Shown piece by piece: positions 27,509-36,313 of a DNA stretch of 42,718 nt. The notes below the pieces were generated by a model. It was not told the DNA's origin. It did no database searches and saw only the letters and a list, made by a program, of their open reading frames with translations. Source of the DNA: Terriglobales bacterium (GTDB lineage: Bacteria > Acidobacteriota > Terriglobia > Terriglobales > Acidobacteriaceae). Made by a program: the position numbers and the translations under genes. Within the stretch, counting starts at the first letter, position 1. Every line of letters starts with the position of its first letter. Location of the stretch: assembly GCA_024281115.1 (NCBI GenBank), contig JAMXLI010000318.1, forward strand, positions 1 to 42,718, given 5' to 3'.

Positions 27509-29656
27509 TCAGCCCACTTCGACCAGCCCGTACCGCCGGTTCCAATGCGAGCGCAGGTGCTTCACCGCACGCTCCAGTTCCTCGCGCGAGATCTCCTGGC
27601 TGGAGGAGCGCAACATGGCTGCCGCCTCTCGCTTGGCCAGTTCCAGCAGTTCGCGATCCCGCACCAGGTTCGCCACCCGCAAGGTGGGCATCCCCGCCTG
27701 CCGGGTGCCGAAGAATTCTCCCGGGCCGCGCAGTTCCAGGTCCAGTTCGGCCAGTTGGAAGCCGTCGTTGGTCCGCACCATGGCGTCGAGCCGCCGCTCG
27801 GCCTCGTCGCTGATCTTGCCGCCGGTCATCAGGACGCAGTAGGACTTTGCCGTGCCCCGTCCGATGCGCCCGCGCAGTTGATGCAGTTGCGAGAGCCCAA
27901 AACGCTCCGCGTGCTCCACCACCATCAGGTTGGCATTAGGCACGTCCACGCCAACCTCAATCACGGTAGTCGCGACCAGCACCTCGGTTTCACCGGCCTG
28001 GAAGCGCCGCATGGCCTCATCCTTTTCGTCGGCCTGCATGCGCCCGTGCAGCAGACCCACGCGCAATCCGGCCAGGACCTCGCGCCGCAACTTGTTGTAC
28101 ATGGAGATGGCGGCCTTGAGCTCCCGTTCCTCGCTCTCCTCGATCACGGGATACACCACGTAAGCCTGGTGTCCCGCCTCCACCTGCTTGCGCAGGAACG
28201 TCCATACTTCTTCGCTGCGCTCGTCAGAAACCCGGCGCGTCAGGATGGGCGAGCGGCCAGGCGGCATTTCGTCCAGCACGCTCACGTCCAGGTCGCCGTA
28301 GAGTGTCAGCGCCAGCGTGCGCGGGATGGGCGTCGCGGTCATCACCAGCGTATCCGGCTCCGCCGGCGACTCCGTTGTTTTCTTCATCAGGCGCATGCGC
28401 TGCAGCACGCCGAACCGGTGCTGTTCGTCCACGATCACCAGCCCCAGGTTGGCGAATTCCACCGTTTCCTGGATCAGCGCGTGCGTCCCGATCACCATCT
28501 GTGCGTTGCCCTGGGCCAGGTGGCGGCGCAGGTCGCGCTTCCGGCCCGGCTCGAGCGAGCCGGTCAGCAGCACGATACGGTAGCCCGCCTGTTCCAGGAT
28601 GCGGCGCGCCGACAGATAGTGCTGCGTCGCAAGGATTTCGGTGGGCGCCATCAATGCCACCTGGTAGCCATTTTCAATGGCAATGATGGCGGCTTCGAAA
28701 GCCACAATGGTTTTGCCCGACCCTACGTCTCCCTGCAGAAGGCGCCGCATAGGTGCCGGACGCCGCATGTCGTCGGCAATTTCCTTCAGCACGCGCTTTT
28801 GCGCTTCTGTGGGTCGGAAGGGCAGAATGCGCTTGATGGCCTGGCGCTCCCGATCCTCCAGGCTGAATGCGATTCCGGTTTGCGTCCGCTGGCGCTTGCG
28901 CTTGAGTTCCAGTCCCAGCTCCAGGAAAAACAACTCCTCAAAGATCAGCCTTCGATGCGCCGGAGTGCGGGCCGCCTGCAAGTCGCTGAGGCTGGTGCTT
29001 TCTTCCGGCCAGTGCACGCCCCAGAACGCCTGCTGCAAAGGCACCATCTCGTGGCGCGCCCGCACCGCGGCGGGCAAGGTTTCCTCCAGTTCCGGCAGGT
29101 TTTCCAGCACCCCGTGGATGGTGCGGCGGAACCACTTACTGGTGATGCGTCCCTGGTGAGCCGACTCGTAGATGGGCACGATCCGGCCTACTTCGAGTGA
29201 CTGCGCCGAAGAATCGCCATTTTCGTCCCCCGGCTCGGCCAGTACTTCCCATTGCGGCTGGATGACCTGCAATCCGCCGCCGCGCGTGTCCTGTTCCACC
29301 TTGCCGTAGAGCGCCACCGTTTGCCCGGGCTGAAACTTGCCTTCCAGGTAGCGGGCGTTGAACCACAACGATTTCAGGCGCGCGGTGCCCTGCCCGGCCA
29401 CCATCTGAAAGATGGTCTTCCCTGACCGGGTGCGAAACATGCCTGAGTTCCGCACCTCTGCGATCACTGTCGCCATCTCGCCCGGCCGCAGCTCGCTGAT
29501 GGTGCGCGGGTTGAGCCGGTCTTCATAGCGGAATGGAAGGTAATACAGAAGATCTTCGACCGTGGCCAGACCCTTCGCGGCCAGCGCCTCTCCCAGACGC
29601 GGCCCTACCCCCTTCACGTACTGGATGGGCGTGTTCAGGTCGAGCGCAGGGGACAT
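27509..29656 (-). CDS. recG: ATP-dependent DNA helicase RecG
   Basis: Branch-migrating helicase that regresses stalled replication forks. The 715-residue product has an N-terminal wedge/OB domain (IQYVKGVGPRLGEALAAKG, and GEMATVIAEVRNSG onward), Walker A in LLQGDVGSGKTIVA, the DEQH box in VIVDEQHRFGVLQR, and ATPIPRTLALTLYGDLDVSVLDEMPPGR. The C-terminal helicase half has EVGVDVPNANLMVVEHAERFGLSQLHQLRGRIGRG. I chose ATG 29656 (MSPALDLNTP); the ORF track start at 29794 adds 46 non-conserved residues. Confidence 0.97.
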   Translation of the reverse strand: MSPALDLNTPIQYVKGVGPRLGEALAAKGLATVEDLLYYLPFRYEDRLNPRTISELRPGEMATVIAEVRNSGMFRTRSGKTIFQMVAGQGTARLKSLWFNARYLEGKFQPGQTVALYGKVEQDTRGGGLQVIQPQWEVLAEPGDENGDSSAQSLEVGRIVPIYESAHQGRITSKWFRRTIHGVLENLPELEETLPAAVRARHEMVPLQQAFWGVHWPEESTSLSDLQAARTPAHRRLIFEELFFLELGLELKRKRQRTQTGIAFSLEDRERQAIKRILPFRPTEAQKRVLKEIADDMRRPAPMRRLLQGDVGSGKTIVAFEAAIIAIENGYQVALMAPTEILATQHYLSARRILEQAGYRIVLLTGSLEPGRKRDLRRHLAQGNAQMVIGTHALIQETVEFANLGLVIVDEQHRFGVLQRMRLMKKTTESPAEPDTLVMTATPIPRTLALTLYGDLDVSVLDEMPPGRSPILTRRVSDERSEEVWTFLRKQVEAGHQAYVVYPVIEESEERELKAAISMYNKLRREVLAGLRVGLLHGRMQADEKDEAMRRFQAGETEVLVATTVIEVGVDVPNANLMVVEHAERFGLSQLHQLRGRIGRGTAKSYCVLMTGGKISDEAERRLDAMVRTNDGFQLAELDLELRGPGEFFGTRQAGMPTLRVANLVRDRELLELAKREAAAMLRSSSQEISREELERAVKHLRSHWNRRYGLVEVG

Positions 29657-29772
29657 GACGGGCCGCCGGACGCGGTTTCGGGTTGCAGATTTGCTTGAGC
29701 GTGATATTACCAGCAGCAGGAACGCCCCAATGGGCTTGGCGCGGCCATTGCTTGGCCGCAGGAGAAGGAGTC

Positions 29773-30000
29773 GTGGGTCCTCGGCGGGAATCATGGCGCT
29801 CTAATTTTCTGCAGTCCTTGATCTCGGTCCTGTTAGGCAATGCTGCCTACTTCCTGGTTATGCCCTATCTGCCTGCCCCAGCTCGCCACGGTTACCGTCG
29901 TTACGATCTGGGCCTGGTAGTGGACTTTTGGATGTGCCTGGTGATTTACGGCTTGATCTCGCTTTTCCGGCGCTGGCGACGCCACCAGTCACCCACTTAA
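29773..30000 (+). CDS. Small membrane protein, hypothetical
   Basis: About 75 residues with two hydrophobic segments (LISVLLGNAAYFLVMPYL and LVVDFWMCLVIYGLISLF) separated by a basic loop, ending in RRWRRHQSPT. I do not recognise a family. GTG 29773 follows GGAGAAGGAG; a TTG about 15 codons later is an alternative, and the ORF track's TTG 29683 lies inside the recG upstream region. It is divergent from recG and about 55 bases upstream of the GGDEF gene. Confidence 0.5.
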   Translation: MGPRRESWRSNFLQSLISVLLGNAAYFLVMPYLPAPARHGYRRYDLGLVVDFWMCLVIYGLISLFRRWRRHQSPT

Positions 30001-30055
30001 GTAACCGGCGGTAACCTCCTCAATCTGCTCGTCTGCGGCTAGTATTCGGAGAAAC

Positions 30056-31537
30056 ATGCAGAAGATTGCCGTCCTTTACGACGCCAGTCAGGCCGTCCTG
30101 TCTACTTTTGACCTGGACGAAGTCTTGCGCCAGATTCTGCTCATCGCCCGCGATTACTTCAAGCTGGAAAACGTCGCCATTCTCCTTTACGACCCCAAGG
30201 CGCAGCAGCTTTCCATGCGCAGCCATTTGGGCGGCGACACCCGCCGGCGCATTATCAAGCTGGGCGAAGGCATGATCGGGCATGCCGCCAAGGCTAAGCG
30301 CCCCATTCACGCCGGGGACGTGCGCAAGGAACCCCGCTACATCCAAGGTTCGCCAACCACCCGCTCGGAACTGGCCATTCCCCTGATGGTGCGCGACCAG
30401 GTGGTGGGCGTGCTGGACTGCCAGAGCGATCAGGAAAACTTTTTCGACTCCGACACCATTGACCTGCTCACGCTGTTTTCCACGCAGGCTTCCATGTCGT
30501 TGCAGAACGCGCACCTCTACTCACTGGAGCAGCGCCGCACCGCCCAACTGGAAGCGATCAATGTGATCGCCAAGCAGACCACGGCCGTGCTCGAATTGAA
30601 GGAGTTGCTGCTGAAAACGTGTGCCCTGGTGCGCCAGTCGTTTGGCGTGGACCACGTTGCCATCCTCCTGCGGGAGGAGAACGACCTCATCATGCGGGCC
30701 CAGGAAGGCCGCCTCACGCCCTTGAAGCACGAGGAAGAGCGCATTCCGCTGGGCGTCGGCATCGTGGGTCAGGCTATGGCTTCCGGCCGCACGGTCGTGG
30801 CCAACGACGTCAGCACCGTGCCCGCCTACCTTCCCCTGTTCGCTGAAACCCGTTCCAAGGTCTGCCTCCCCCTCGTCTCTTTCGGGCAGCCGCTCGGGGT
30901 GATGACACTGGACAGCGCCGCCCTCGATAGCTTTGACCCAGAGGACACGCGCGCCTTGGAATCGGTGGCCGATATCTGCGCGACGGGAGTGCAGAACGCC
31001 TACTACGTGGAGCGCGTTCGCCAGTTGGCCTACATTGACGGGTTAACCGGTATCTTCAACCGCCGCTTCTTTGAATTGCGTATCGGGGAAGAACTCGAAC
31101 GCGCCCGCCGCTACAACGGCAGCCTCGCCGTGGTCATGGTGGACATCGACCACTTCAAGCGCCTGAACGACGAGTTTGGGCACCTGCTGGGCGATGAAGT
31201 GCTGCGCCAGGTTTCCTCCGTTTTTTCGCAGCAACTGCGGAAAGTGGACGTGGTGTGCCGCTATGGAGGAGAGGAATTCGCCCTGTTGCTGCCGCAGACC
31301 ACCATGGAGCAGGCGCTCGGGGTGGCCGACAAGCTGCGCCGTGAAGTTGCTGGCTGGCAGTTCCCGGGCGTGCCCCGGCCCGTGACCATCAGCGCCGGCA
31401 CCGCTGCCTTTCCCCTGCACGGAACTTCGCGCGATGAGGTAGTCAAGGCCGCAGACGGGGCCCTGTACGCGGCCAAGCAGGCGGGCCGCAACTGTGTGCG
31501 CAGCGCCGGCGAAGTGGCGCTGGCCGCAACGCCCTGA
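30056..31537 (+). CDS. Diguanylate cyclase with two GAF domains
   Basis: Makes the second messenger c-di-GMP. The 493-residue cytoplasmic protein has GAF 1 (about 15-160, LDEVLRQILLIARDYFKLENVAILL), GAF 2 (about 180-325, LKELLLKTCALVRQSFGVDHVAILL) and a C-terminal GGDEF domain (DGLTGIFNRRFF, VVMVDIDHFKRLNDEFGH, RYGGEEFALLLP). The active-site signature is GGEEF and should be active. An RxxD inhibitory site (RKVD) lies exactly five residues before it, so product inhibition is likely. The GAF ligands are unknown. ATG 30056 begins MQKIAVLYDASQAV. No EAL or PilZ gene is adjacent. Confidence 0.93.
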   Translation: MQKIAVLYDASQAVLSTFDLDEVLRQILLIARDYFKLENVAILLYDPKAQQLSMRSHLGGDTRRRIIKLGEGMIGHAAKAKRPIHAGDVRKEPRYIQGSPTTRSELAIPLMVRDQVVGVLDCQSDQENFFDSDTIDLLTLFSTQASMSLQNAHLYSLEQRRTAQLEAINVIAKQTTAVLELKELLLKTCALVRQSFGVDHVAILLREENDLIMRAQEGRLTPLKHEEERIPLGVGIVGQAMASGRTVVANDVSTVPAYLPLFAETRSKVCLPLVSFGQPLGVMTLDSAALDSFDPEDTRALESVADICATGVQNAYYVERVRQLAYIDGLTGIFNRRFFELRIGEELERARRYNGSLAVVMVDIDHFKRLNDEFGHLLGDEVLRQVSSVFSQQLRKVDVVCRYGGEEFALLLPQTTMEQALGVADKLRREVAGWQFPGVPRPVTISAGTAAFPLHGTSRDEVVKAADGALYAAKQAGRNCVRSAGEVALAATP

Positions 31538-31572
31538 TCCCCGGCTCAGCCCTTAGCGAGGCGTGCCTGCCC

Positions 31573-32721
31573 CTAAATCTCCACTTCGAGGTTGATGGAC
31601 CGCAAGTGATGCTGGAACTGCTGCAACTGCTGCTGCTGTATCTCCCGCTCACGCCGCGCCCGGCGCGCCGCCCGCTCCATTTCCTTCTGCACGCGCGCCT
31701 GCGCTTCCTGCGCCTGCTGTTGCGCCCTTAACTGCGCCTTCTCGATCTGCGGGCGCAACCGCTCTACGGCCAGTCGTGCCTGCCGGGCAGCCCTCTCAAC
31801 CTCCGGCTGGATTTTCCGCCAGGCCTCTACTTGTCTCATATCCAGAGCCGAGCACAGCTCCGTCGGGTCATTCAATGCGGTGGCCTGGCCCACCTGCTTG
31901 GGCAACACCAGGGTGAGCGTCTGCGGCTTACGCTCGCGCAAGATACCGATGGACACGTTCCCGCTTCTCTGTGAGCGCATCGCATTACGCCAATCGCTGG
32001 TATCGGCGATGCGCTGCGCGCCCACCTTCACCACCACGTCCCCGGCGCGTAAGCCCGCGCGCTCAGCGGGGCTGTTCTTCTCCACGGAGCGCACCAGCAC
32101 ACCCTGGCCGTTCTTTGCCCCGAAAAACTCGCCGAGCTGCGGCGTCAGGTTCTCTACCATCATGCCGCCGCGCGCCGCCGAGTGGACGATAACGTCGAAC
32201 GACGGGATGTCCATTGCCGGGAGCGCCGGGATTGCAATGTCCGGCATCTCGACGTGGAACGGCTCCGCCGGCTCCGCGGGAACGGCCGGGTGCCCGGCGC
32301 TGTACATGCTTCTCCGGTCGGCCAGCTGGGCCTTGAGAGTCATGGCTTGTCCGTTGCGCACGATGCCCAGGGTTACGGTCCGTCCCGGCGGAATCTCATG
32401 AATCATGCGCCGCAACTGCTCCACGCTCTCCAGCGGCGTCCCGTTCAGGCTGACGATCACGTCCTGCTCCCGAACGCCCGCCCGGCCTGCGGGGGCGTCC
32501 TGGTCCACCATCGTGACCTCCACCCCGACTTCCTGTTTGAGCTTCAGTTCGGCCGCGCGCGCGCTGCTGATGTCGCGCGAGTCCACGCCCAGGTACGAAG
32601 AGCCTGTGCGCTCGCCAGAGCCGTAGACCTCCGGTTGCGTCGCTGAATCGTCGCCTCTCGCTGCACTCCCGGTGAGGAGCGCGGCTGCCAGCAGGCAAGA
32701 CGTGATCATGAGGTTGCGCAT
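31573..32721 (-). CDS. Exported double-PDZ protein with C-terminal coiled coil
   Basis: A 382-residue protein with a signal peptide (LMITSCLLAAALLTGSAARG). PDZ 1 (SYLGVDSRDISSARAAELKLKQEVGV to LNGTPLESVEQLRRMI) and PDZ 2 (GQGVLVRSVEKNSPAERAGLRAGDVVVKVG) follow, then an Arg/Gln/Ala-rich coiled coil (about 300-370). There is no protease domain, so it may be a scaffold or regulator. It is the last gene of the sigma-factor operon, 42 bases after the DUF4097 gene, and likely acts in the periplasm. ATG 32721. Confidence 0.88.
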   Translation of the reverse strand: MRNLMITSCLLAAALLTGSAARGDDSATQPEVYGSGERTGSSYLGVDSRDISSARAAELKLKQEVGVEVTMVDQDAPAGRAGVREQDVIVSLNGTPLESVEQLRRMIHEIPPGRTVTLGIVRNGQAMTLKAQLADRRSMYSAGHPAVPAEPAEPFHVEMPDIAIPALPAMDIPSFDVIVHSAARGGMMVENLTPQLGEFFGAKNGQGVLVRSVEKNSPAERAGLRAGDVVVKVGAQRIADTSDWRNAMRSQRSGNVSIGILRERKPQTLTLVLPKQVGQATALNDPTELCSALDMRQVEAWRKIQPEVERAARQARLAVERLRPQIEKAQLRAQQQAQEAQARVQKEMERAARRARREREIQQQQLQQFQHHLRSINLEVEI

Positions 32722-32763
32722 AATTGCTTACTCCTGTTCCGCAGCGCTGATCTCAGCCTGCGC

Positions 32764-33942
32764 TTATTTCTTGCGAAACCAGATATCTCCGGTGGTGGTG
32801 TGGACTTTTAACATCGGGCCCCCGCCATTCAACGTTCCCTGCGCGGAGACCTGCTTGGGCCCGTATTCGCTGCCCTCCGACCGCACCCGAATTTCCGCAA
32901 AGTCCGAATGGATGCTGTGGCCGTTGGAAATATCAATGGCCGCCCGGACGTTCAACCGGAGACTCGGAGCCAGGTAGACGGTGATGTCGCCGCTGGGCGT
33001 CTCCAGCACCGACTCGGTAAACGGGCCGTTAACGAACTGCGCCGTAATCCCGCCGCCGCCGGTTTCCGCGCGCGCACCCTGCGCCAGGTTGTAGAGCTCC
33101 ATTCCACCCCCCGCAGTCTCGGCGCGTACCGGGCCTTTGGCGCCCGCCAGGTGAATACTGCCGCCGCCGGTCTCAATCTCCACCGGCCCATCAACTTCGC
33201 CAATGTCGATGCCGCCCCCACCCGTCGAGACCTTTACCCGGCCCTGGCAGCGCTTGATCTCGATGCTACCTCCGCCGGTGGACAGGACCGCGCCCTGCAT
33301 TCCGTTCACCACCTGAATGCTGCCACCGCCGGTTTCCGCCTGGATCGGGCCCTTCGCCATGGCAACCTGAATGCTGCCGCCGCCCGTTTCCAGCCGCAAC
33401 TCGCTGCTGGCGGTGCCCACCAAAATGCTTCCCCCGCCCGATTCGGCCTTGATGCTGCCGCCGATGCGGTCCAGGCTTACGCTGCCGCCCCCGGTGGAAG
33501 CCTCCACCCGGCTGCTTACGTCGCGGACGCTCATGGTTCCGCCTTGGGTTTCCAGCTTGGCCAAAGCCAGGTTGCGCGGGACCTCGATGGAATAATCGGC
33601 GGTGAACTTGCGCGGGCTGCCGCCCTCCCAGTTGCCCTCGATGACGGCAGTGTCGCCGCTCTGCCGGGCGGTGATGCGATAGGAGTCGAACTCCCGCCGC
33701 GCATTGCGCTCGGAATCGGTGAATGACCGCTTGCGAATGACGTAGGAGATGGTCGGCTGGTCGCCTCCGTGGACCTCGATTGATCCGGTTTGCGCGCTTA
33801 GCCGCAGGCTACGGCTGGCGGGCAGCGAGCCTGTGATGATCTCCACCCAGCTGCTGCCTTCCCGTTGCACCCGCGTCTGCTGGGCGAGCGCAGGCAGCGC
33901 CGCCAGCAGGAACGCCATCCCGAGTTTGCTCGCATTCTTCAA
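32764..33942 (-). CDS. DUF4097-type exported repeat protein
   Basis: A 392-residue secreted or periplasmic protein with a signal peptide (LGMAFLLAALPALAQQ). Residues about 130-312 are ten turns of an 18-residue repeat (A/LETGGGSIxVxxxxGxVx), and the GGG triplets recur at exactly 18-residue steps from 151 to 295. This predicts a right-handed beta-solenoid. DUF4097 proteins are often labelled putative adhesins and frequently sit beside zf-HC2 or ECF sigma genes. It lies between the HEAT/zf-HC2 gene and the PDZ gene on the same strand. The function is unknown. Confidence 0.88.
   Translation of the reverse strand: MKNASKLGMAFLLAALPALAQQTRVQREGSSWVEIITGSLPASRSLRLSAQTGSIEVHGGDQPTISYVIRKRSFTDSERNARREFDSYRITARQSGDTAVIEGNWEGGSPRKFTADYSIEVPRNLALAKLETQGGTMSVRDVSSRVEASTGGGSVSLDRIGGSIKAESGGGSILVGTASSELRLETGGGSIQVAMAKGPIQAETGGGSIQVVNGMQGAVLSTGGGSIEIKRCQGRVKVSTGGGGIDIGEVDGPVEIETGGGSIHLAGAKGPVRAETAGGGMELYNLAQGARAETGGGGITAQFVNGPFTESVLETPSGDITVYLAPSLRLNVRAAIDISNGHSIHSDFAEIRVRSEGSEYGPKQVSAQGTLNGGGPMLKVHTTTGDIWFRKK
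33007..33555 (-). repeat. In-frame 54-bp repeats in the DUF4097 gene
   Basis: About ten units, each starting near a Gly-rich triplet (STGGGS, ESGGGS, ETGGGS and so on). The DNA also shows the repeat as recurring CCGCCGCCGGT-type blocks on the plus strand. The regular spacing has no gaps over nine units. Confidence 0.88.
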
Positions 33943-33986
33943 GGTGTTTCCGCCATTCTCCTGGTTTCTTCGCCGCTTGCCGCGGC

Positions 33987-34931
33987 TCAGTCAATCTCCG
34001 GCAATTGCGCCAGCACCATTCGCGAGCGCGAGCGGATGAACTGGTTCTTGTCTTCGCGCGCCAGCCGCAGCAGGGCCTGCCGCACGCTGCTGTCGGCGCT
34101 CACCGGCTCCAGCAGGTGCAGCGCCTCGGTGCGCACGCCCAGGTTGCCGTCGTTCATGAGGGCCTCCAGCATGGCGTCGCGCACCCGCACGTCCTGCTTC
34201 ACATAAGCCCGCAAACCATCGATCGCCTTCAGGCGCACCCCGGGATTCGTGTCGTAACGCAGCGCGTAGATCAGCGCCTCGCGCGTCTGCGCGTTGTCCG
34301 GATTCTGGGTGAGCAGGTCCACCGAATCCAGGCGCACGCCGGAGTTGTAGTTGTTGCGCGCCGCATAGAGCAGCAACTGCTGGATGCGGGTATCGTTGAG
34401 CGAGCCCTCGGTGGATTGCGTGCTCACCGTGTCGTACTTGATTTCCACCTTGTTCGATCCCGGCTGCTGGGTGATGGCGCGAATGCCGGCGATGGAGGAT
34501 TCCATGGGCTGCGAGGCCTCGCTGGCGATAGCCGCCTGGCCGCCGCCTCGCTCCCCGTTCGCCAGCTTGTACGTGGAACCGATCCCGGCGGCAAAGCCGA
34601 CAATGAAGATCGCGCTGGCCAGCGCGGGAGAGAAGCGCGTGCGGCTGAACAGGTGGCCGAGGTCAAAAACCAGGTGGTGCCACCAGCCCGGCCGTTCCGC
34701 CGTTTCCAGCGCCTCCTGCAGGCGCATGCGCGAGGCGGCCAACAGGTTAGGAGCGGGTTCTGCCACCGGCAGCGCCGACGTCATCGTCTGCTTAAACCCA
34801 CGCGCCTCGGCCAGTTCGCCGGCGCAGGCCGGGCAGCGACCCAGGTGCTGCTCCAGCTCAAAGCGCGCGTCGTCCGCCAGCTCGTCGTAGATGTACAGCA
34901 GGATGTTCGCCTTCACCCATTCGCACTTCAT
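33987..34931 (-). CDS. Membrane protein with zf-HC2 domain and HEAT-like repeats, candidate anti-sigma factor
   Basis: A 314-residue protein. The N-terminal zf-HC2 domain has His29, Cys33 and Cys36 in EQHLGRCPAC, plus Cys3, the usual anti-sigma zinc site. A transmembrane helix follows (about 102-124, LASAIFIVGFAAGIGSTYKL). The periplasmic part contains HEAT-like repeats (YNSGVRLDSVDLL, TNPGVRLKAIDGLR, GNLGVRTEALHLLE). It follows the ECF sigma gene by about 23 bases, so it probably binds and holds that sigma factor at the membrane. The HEAT sensor half is unusual for an anti-sigma factor. ATG 34931. Confidence 0.85.
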   Translation of the reverse strand: MKCEWVKANILLYIYDELADDARFELEQHLGRCPACAGELAEARGFKQTMTSALPVAEPAPNLLAASRMRLQEALETAERPGWWHHLVFDLGHLFSRTRFSPALASAIFIVGFAAGIGSTYKLANGERGGGQAAIASEASQPMESSIAGIRAITQQPGSNKVEIKYDTVSTQSTEGSLNDTRIQQLLLYAARNNYNSGVRLDSVDLLTQNPDNAQTREALIYALRYDTNPGVRLKAIDGLRAYVKQDVRVRDAMLEALMNDGNLGVRTEALHLLEPVSADSSVRQALLRLAREDKNQFIRSRSRMVLAQLPEID

Positions 34932-34954
34932 GGTCGCGCCTTCACTTTCCGTCC

Positions 34955-35656
34955 TTACCGGATGTCGCCCAGCGCCGCTCGCAGCTTCTGCGTGGCGCGG
35001 AACAGCGTGTTCTTGGCCGTTTCTTCCGTCGTGTTCAGCATCTCGCCCACGGTGCGCAGCTTGAGGCCCTGGTAATGCTTCAGCTCGAAAACCATGCGCT
35101 CCCGCGGGGTCAGGCGTTCCAGGGCGCGGTTGATGCGCCCCCCGATTTCGCGCCGCATCAAGTCGCGCTCCGGATTAGCGGCCGCGCGCCCATCGGCCAC
35201 CTGGTCGAGCAGGTCGTACTCTTCGCCGCCCTGGTCCACCGCGACCGGCGCCTCTTCCTTGCGTACTTGCCGCCGGCGCAGGTGGTCCAGGCACAGATTG
35301 GTCACGATGCGGTAGATCCAGGTGTAAAAAGAGCATTCGAATCGGAAATTGCCGACGCTCTTATAGGCCTTCAGGAAAGCTTCCTGGTAGATATCCTGGG
35401 CGTCCTGCTCTGAGCCGGTCAGGTGCAAGGCCAGCCGCAGCACTGCCTGGTCGTAATGGCGGACCAGTTCCTCGAACGCGGCGTGGTTGCCGCGCTGGGC
35501 CTCGCGCACCAGTTCGGTGTCATCAACGCGGCCGCCGAATGTTTGACCGAGCATCTGCCCCCGAGGGAAGGAGTTCATTGCCTGGCTTTGCTCCGTTCCC
35601 GCAGAGCGGGAGCGCTCGCCAACCGCCCACGGAAATGTCATTGCACCGGCCGGCAT
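34955..35656 (-). CDS. ECF-type RNA polymerase sigma factor (RpoE-like)
   Basis: A sigma-70 family protein of about 233 residues. Region 2 is visible (ELVREAQRGNHAAFEELVRHY to QDIYQEAFLKAYKSVGNFRFECSFYTWIYRIVTNLCLDHLRRR). Region 4 has LERLTPRERMVFELKHYQGLKLRTVGEMLNTTEETAKNTLFRATQKL, with the helix-turn-helix. The N terminus is uncertain: ATG 35656 has GAGG five bases upstream, while ATG 35578 (MNSFPRGQML) and the track's TTG 35683 are alternatives. It is the first gene of a four-gene operon with the anti-sigma candidate, the DUF4097 protein and the PDZ protein. Confidence 0.9.
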   Translation of the reverse strand: MPAGAMTFPWAVGERSRSAGTEQSQAMNSFPRGQMLGQTFGGRVDDTELVREAQRGNHAAFEELVRHYDQAVLRLALHLTGSEQDAQDIYQEAFLKAYKSVGNFRFECSFYTWIYRIVTNLCLDHLRRRQVRKEEAPVAVDQGGEEYDLLDQVADGRAAANPERDLMRREIGGRINRALERLTPRERMVFELKHYQGLKLRTVGEMLNTTEETAKNTLFRATQKLRAALGDIR

Positions 35657-35753
35657 GATTGCCTCTGCAGCCATCCACGGCAAGCCTTTTGGCCTAAGCC
35701 TTCTTGCCGGTTCGCATAGCTATGGACGGGCCAGCCGGGCAACCGTGAGCAGG

Positions 35754-35759
35754 ATTATA
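35754..35759 (-). promoter_or_regulatory. Candidate -10 box upstream of the ECF sigma gene
   Basis: A perfect TATAAT on the minus strand, about 100 bases upstream of the sigma start and just downstream of the ribosomal operon's hairpin. No good -35 box is found at the right spacing, so the call is weak. Confidence 0.25.
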
Positions 35760-35779
35760 TGTATTTTGAAAGGGTTGGG

Positions 35780-35800
35780 CGGGCGGGAGCAGCCCGCCCG
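35780..35800 (-). terminator. Hairpin terminator after rplI
   Basis: CGGGCGGG and CCCGCCCG form a perfect 8-bp stem with a 5-base loop, 28 bases after the rplI stop. The T-rich tail is poor (CCCAACCCTTTC), so termination may be partial or may need Rho. It divides the ribosomal operon from the sigma operon. Confidence 0.5.
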
Positions 35801-35827
35801 GTGCCGTTTCGGGAAGGAGGCTGCCCC

Positions 35828-36280
35828 CTACTCCGTCGCGTCTTTTTCGATTACCACCTTCAGGTGAGTGGTCACGTCCTTGTGCAGGCGCACCGGGACG
35901 GTGAATTCACCCAGAGACTTCAGCGGCTCGTGCACCTGGACCTTCCGCCGATCTACCTGGAACCCTTTCTTCTCCAGGGCTTCGGCGATGTCCGACGCGG
36001 TCACGGATCCGAACAGCTGGTCGCTTTCTCCGGAGCGGCGCTTGAAGCTTACGCTGAGACCCTCGAACTGCTGCGCCAGCGCCTCCGCTTCCGACTTCTC
36101 CCGCGCGGAGCGCCGCAGGGCCGCCGCTTTCATCTGCTCGATCACCGTCTTGTTGGCGCGGGTCGCCTCAATGGCCAGTTTGCGGGGAAGCAGGTAGTTG
36201 CGCCCATATCCCTCCGCCACCTTGACCACGTCACCCCTTGAGCCCAGCTTGGCTACGTCTTCTTTCAGAATGACTTCCAT
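35828..36280 (-). CDS. rplI: 50S ribosomal protein L9
   Basis: Binds 23S rRNA near the L1 stalk. The 150-residue product has the N-terminal signature VAKLGSRGDVVKVAEGYGRNYLLPRKLA, a long helix, and a C-terminal domain (FGSVTASDIAEAL to VPVRLHKDVTTHLKVVIEKD). ATG 36280 has GGAG five bases upstream. It is the last gene of rpsF-rpsR-rplI. Confidence 0.97.
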   Translation of the reverse strand: MEVILKEDVAKLGSRGDVVKVAEGYGRNYLLPRKLAIEATRANKTVIEQMKAAALRRSAREKSEAEALAQQFEGLSVSFKRRSGESDQLFGSVTASDIAEALEKKGFQVDRRKVQVHEPLKSLGEFTVPVRLHKDVTTHLKVVIEKDATE

Positions 36281-36313
36281 GATGACTCCGTCGTGAATTC
36301 TCCTTCTATCCTG

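Noticed and set aside
27545-29200. 551-residue plus-strand ORF
   Set aside because: Antisense shadow of recG with His/Gln/Arg-rich composition and no family match.
33007-33555. Regular repeats as a possible CRISPR or noncoding satellite
   Set aside because: The 54-bp units are in frame in a full-length gene, the spacing is gapless and there are no unique spacers.
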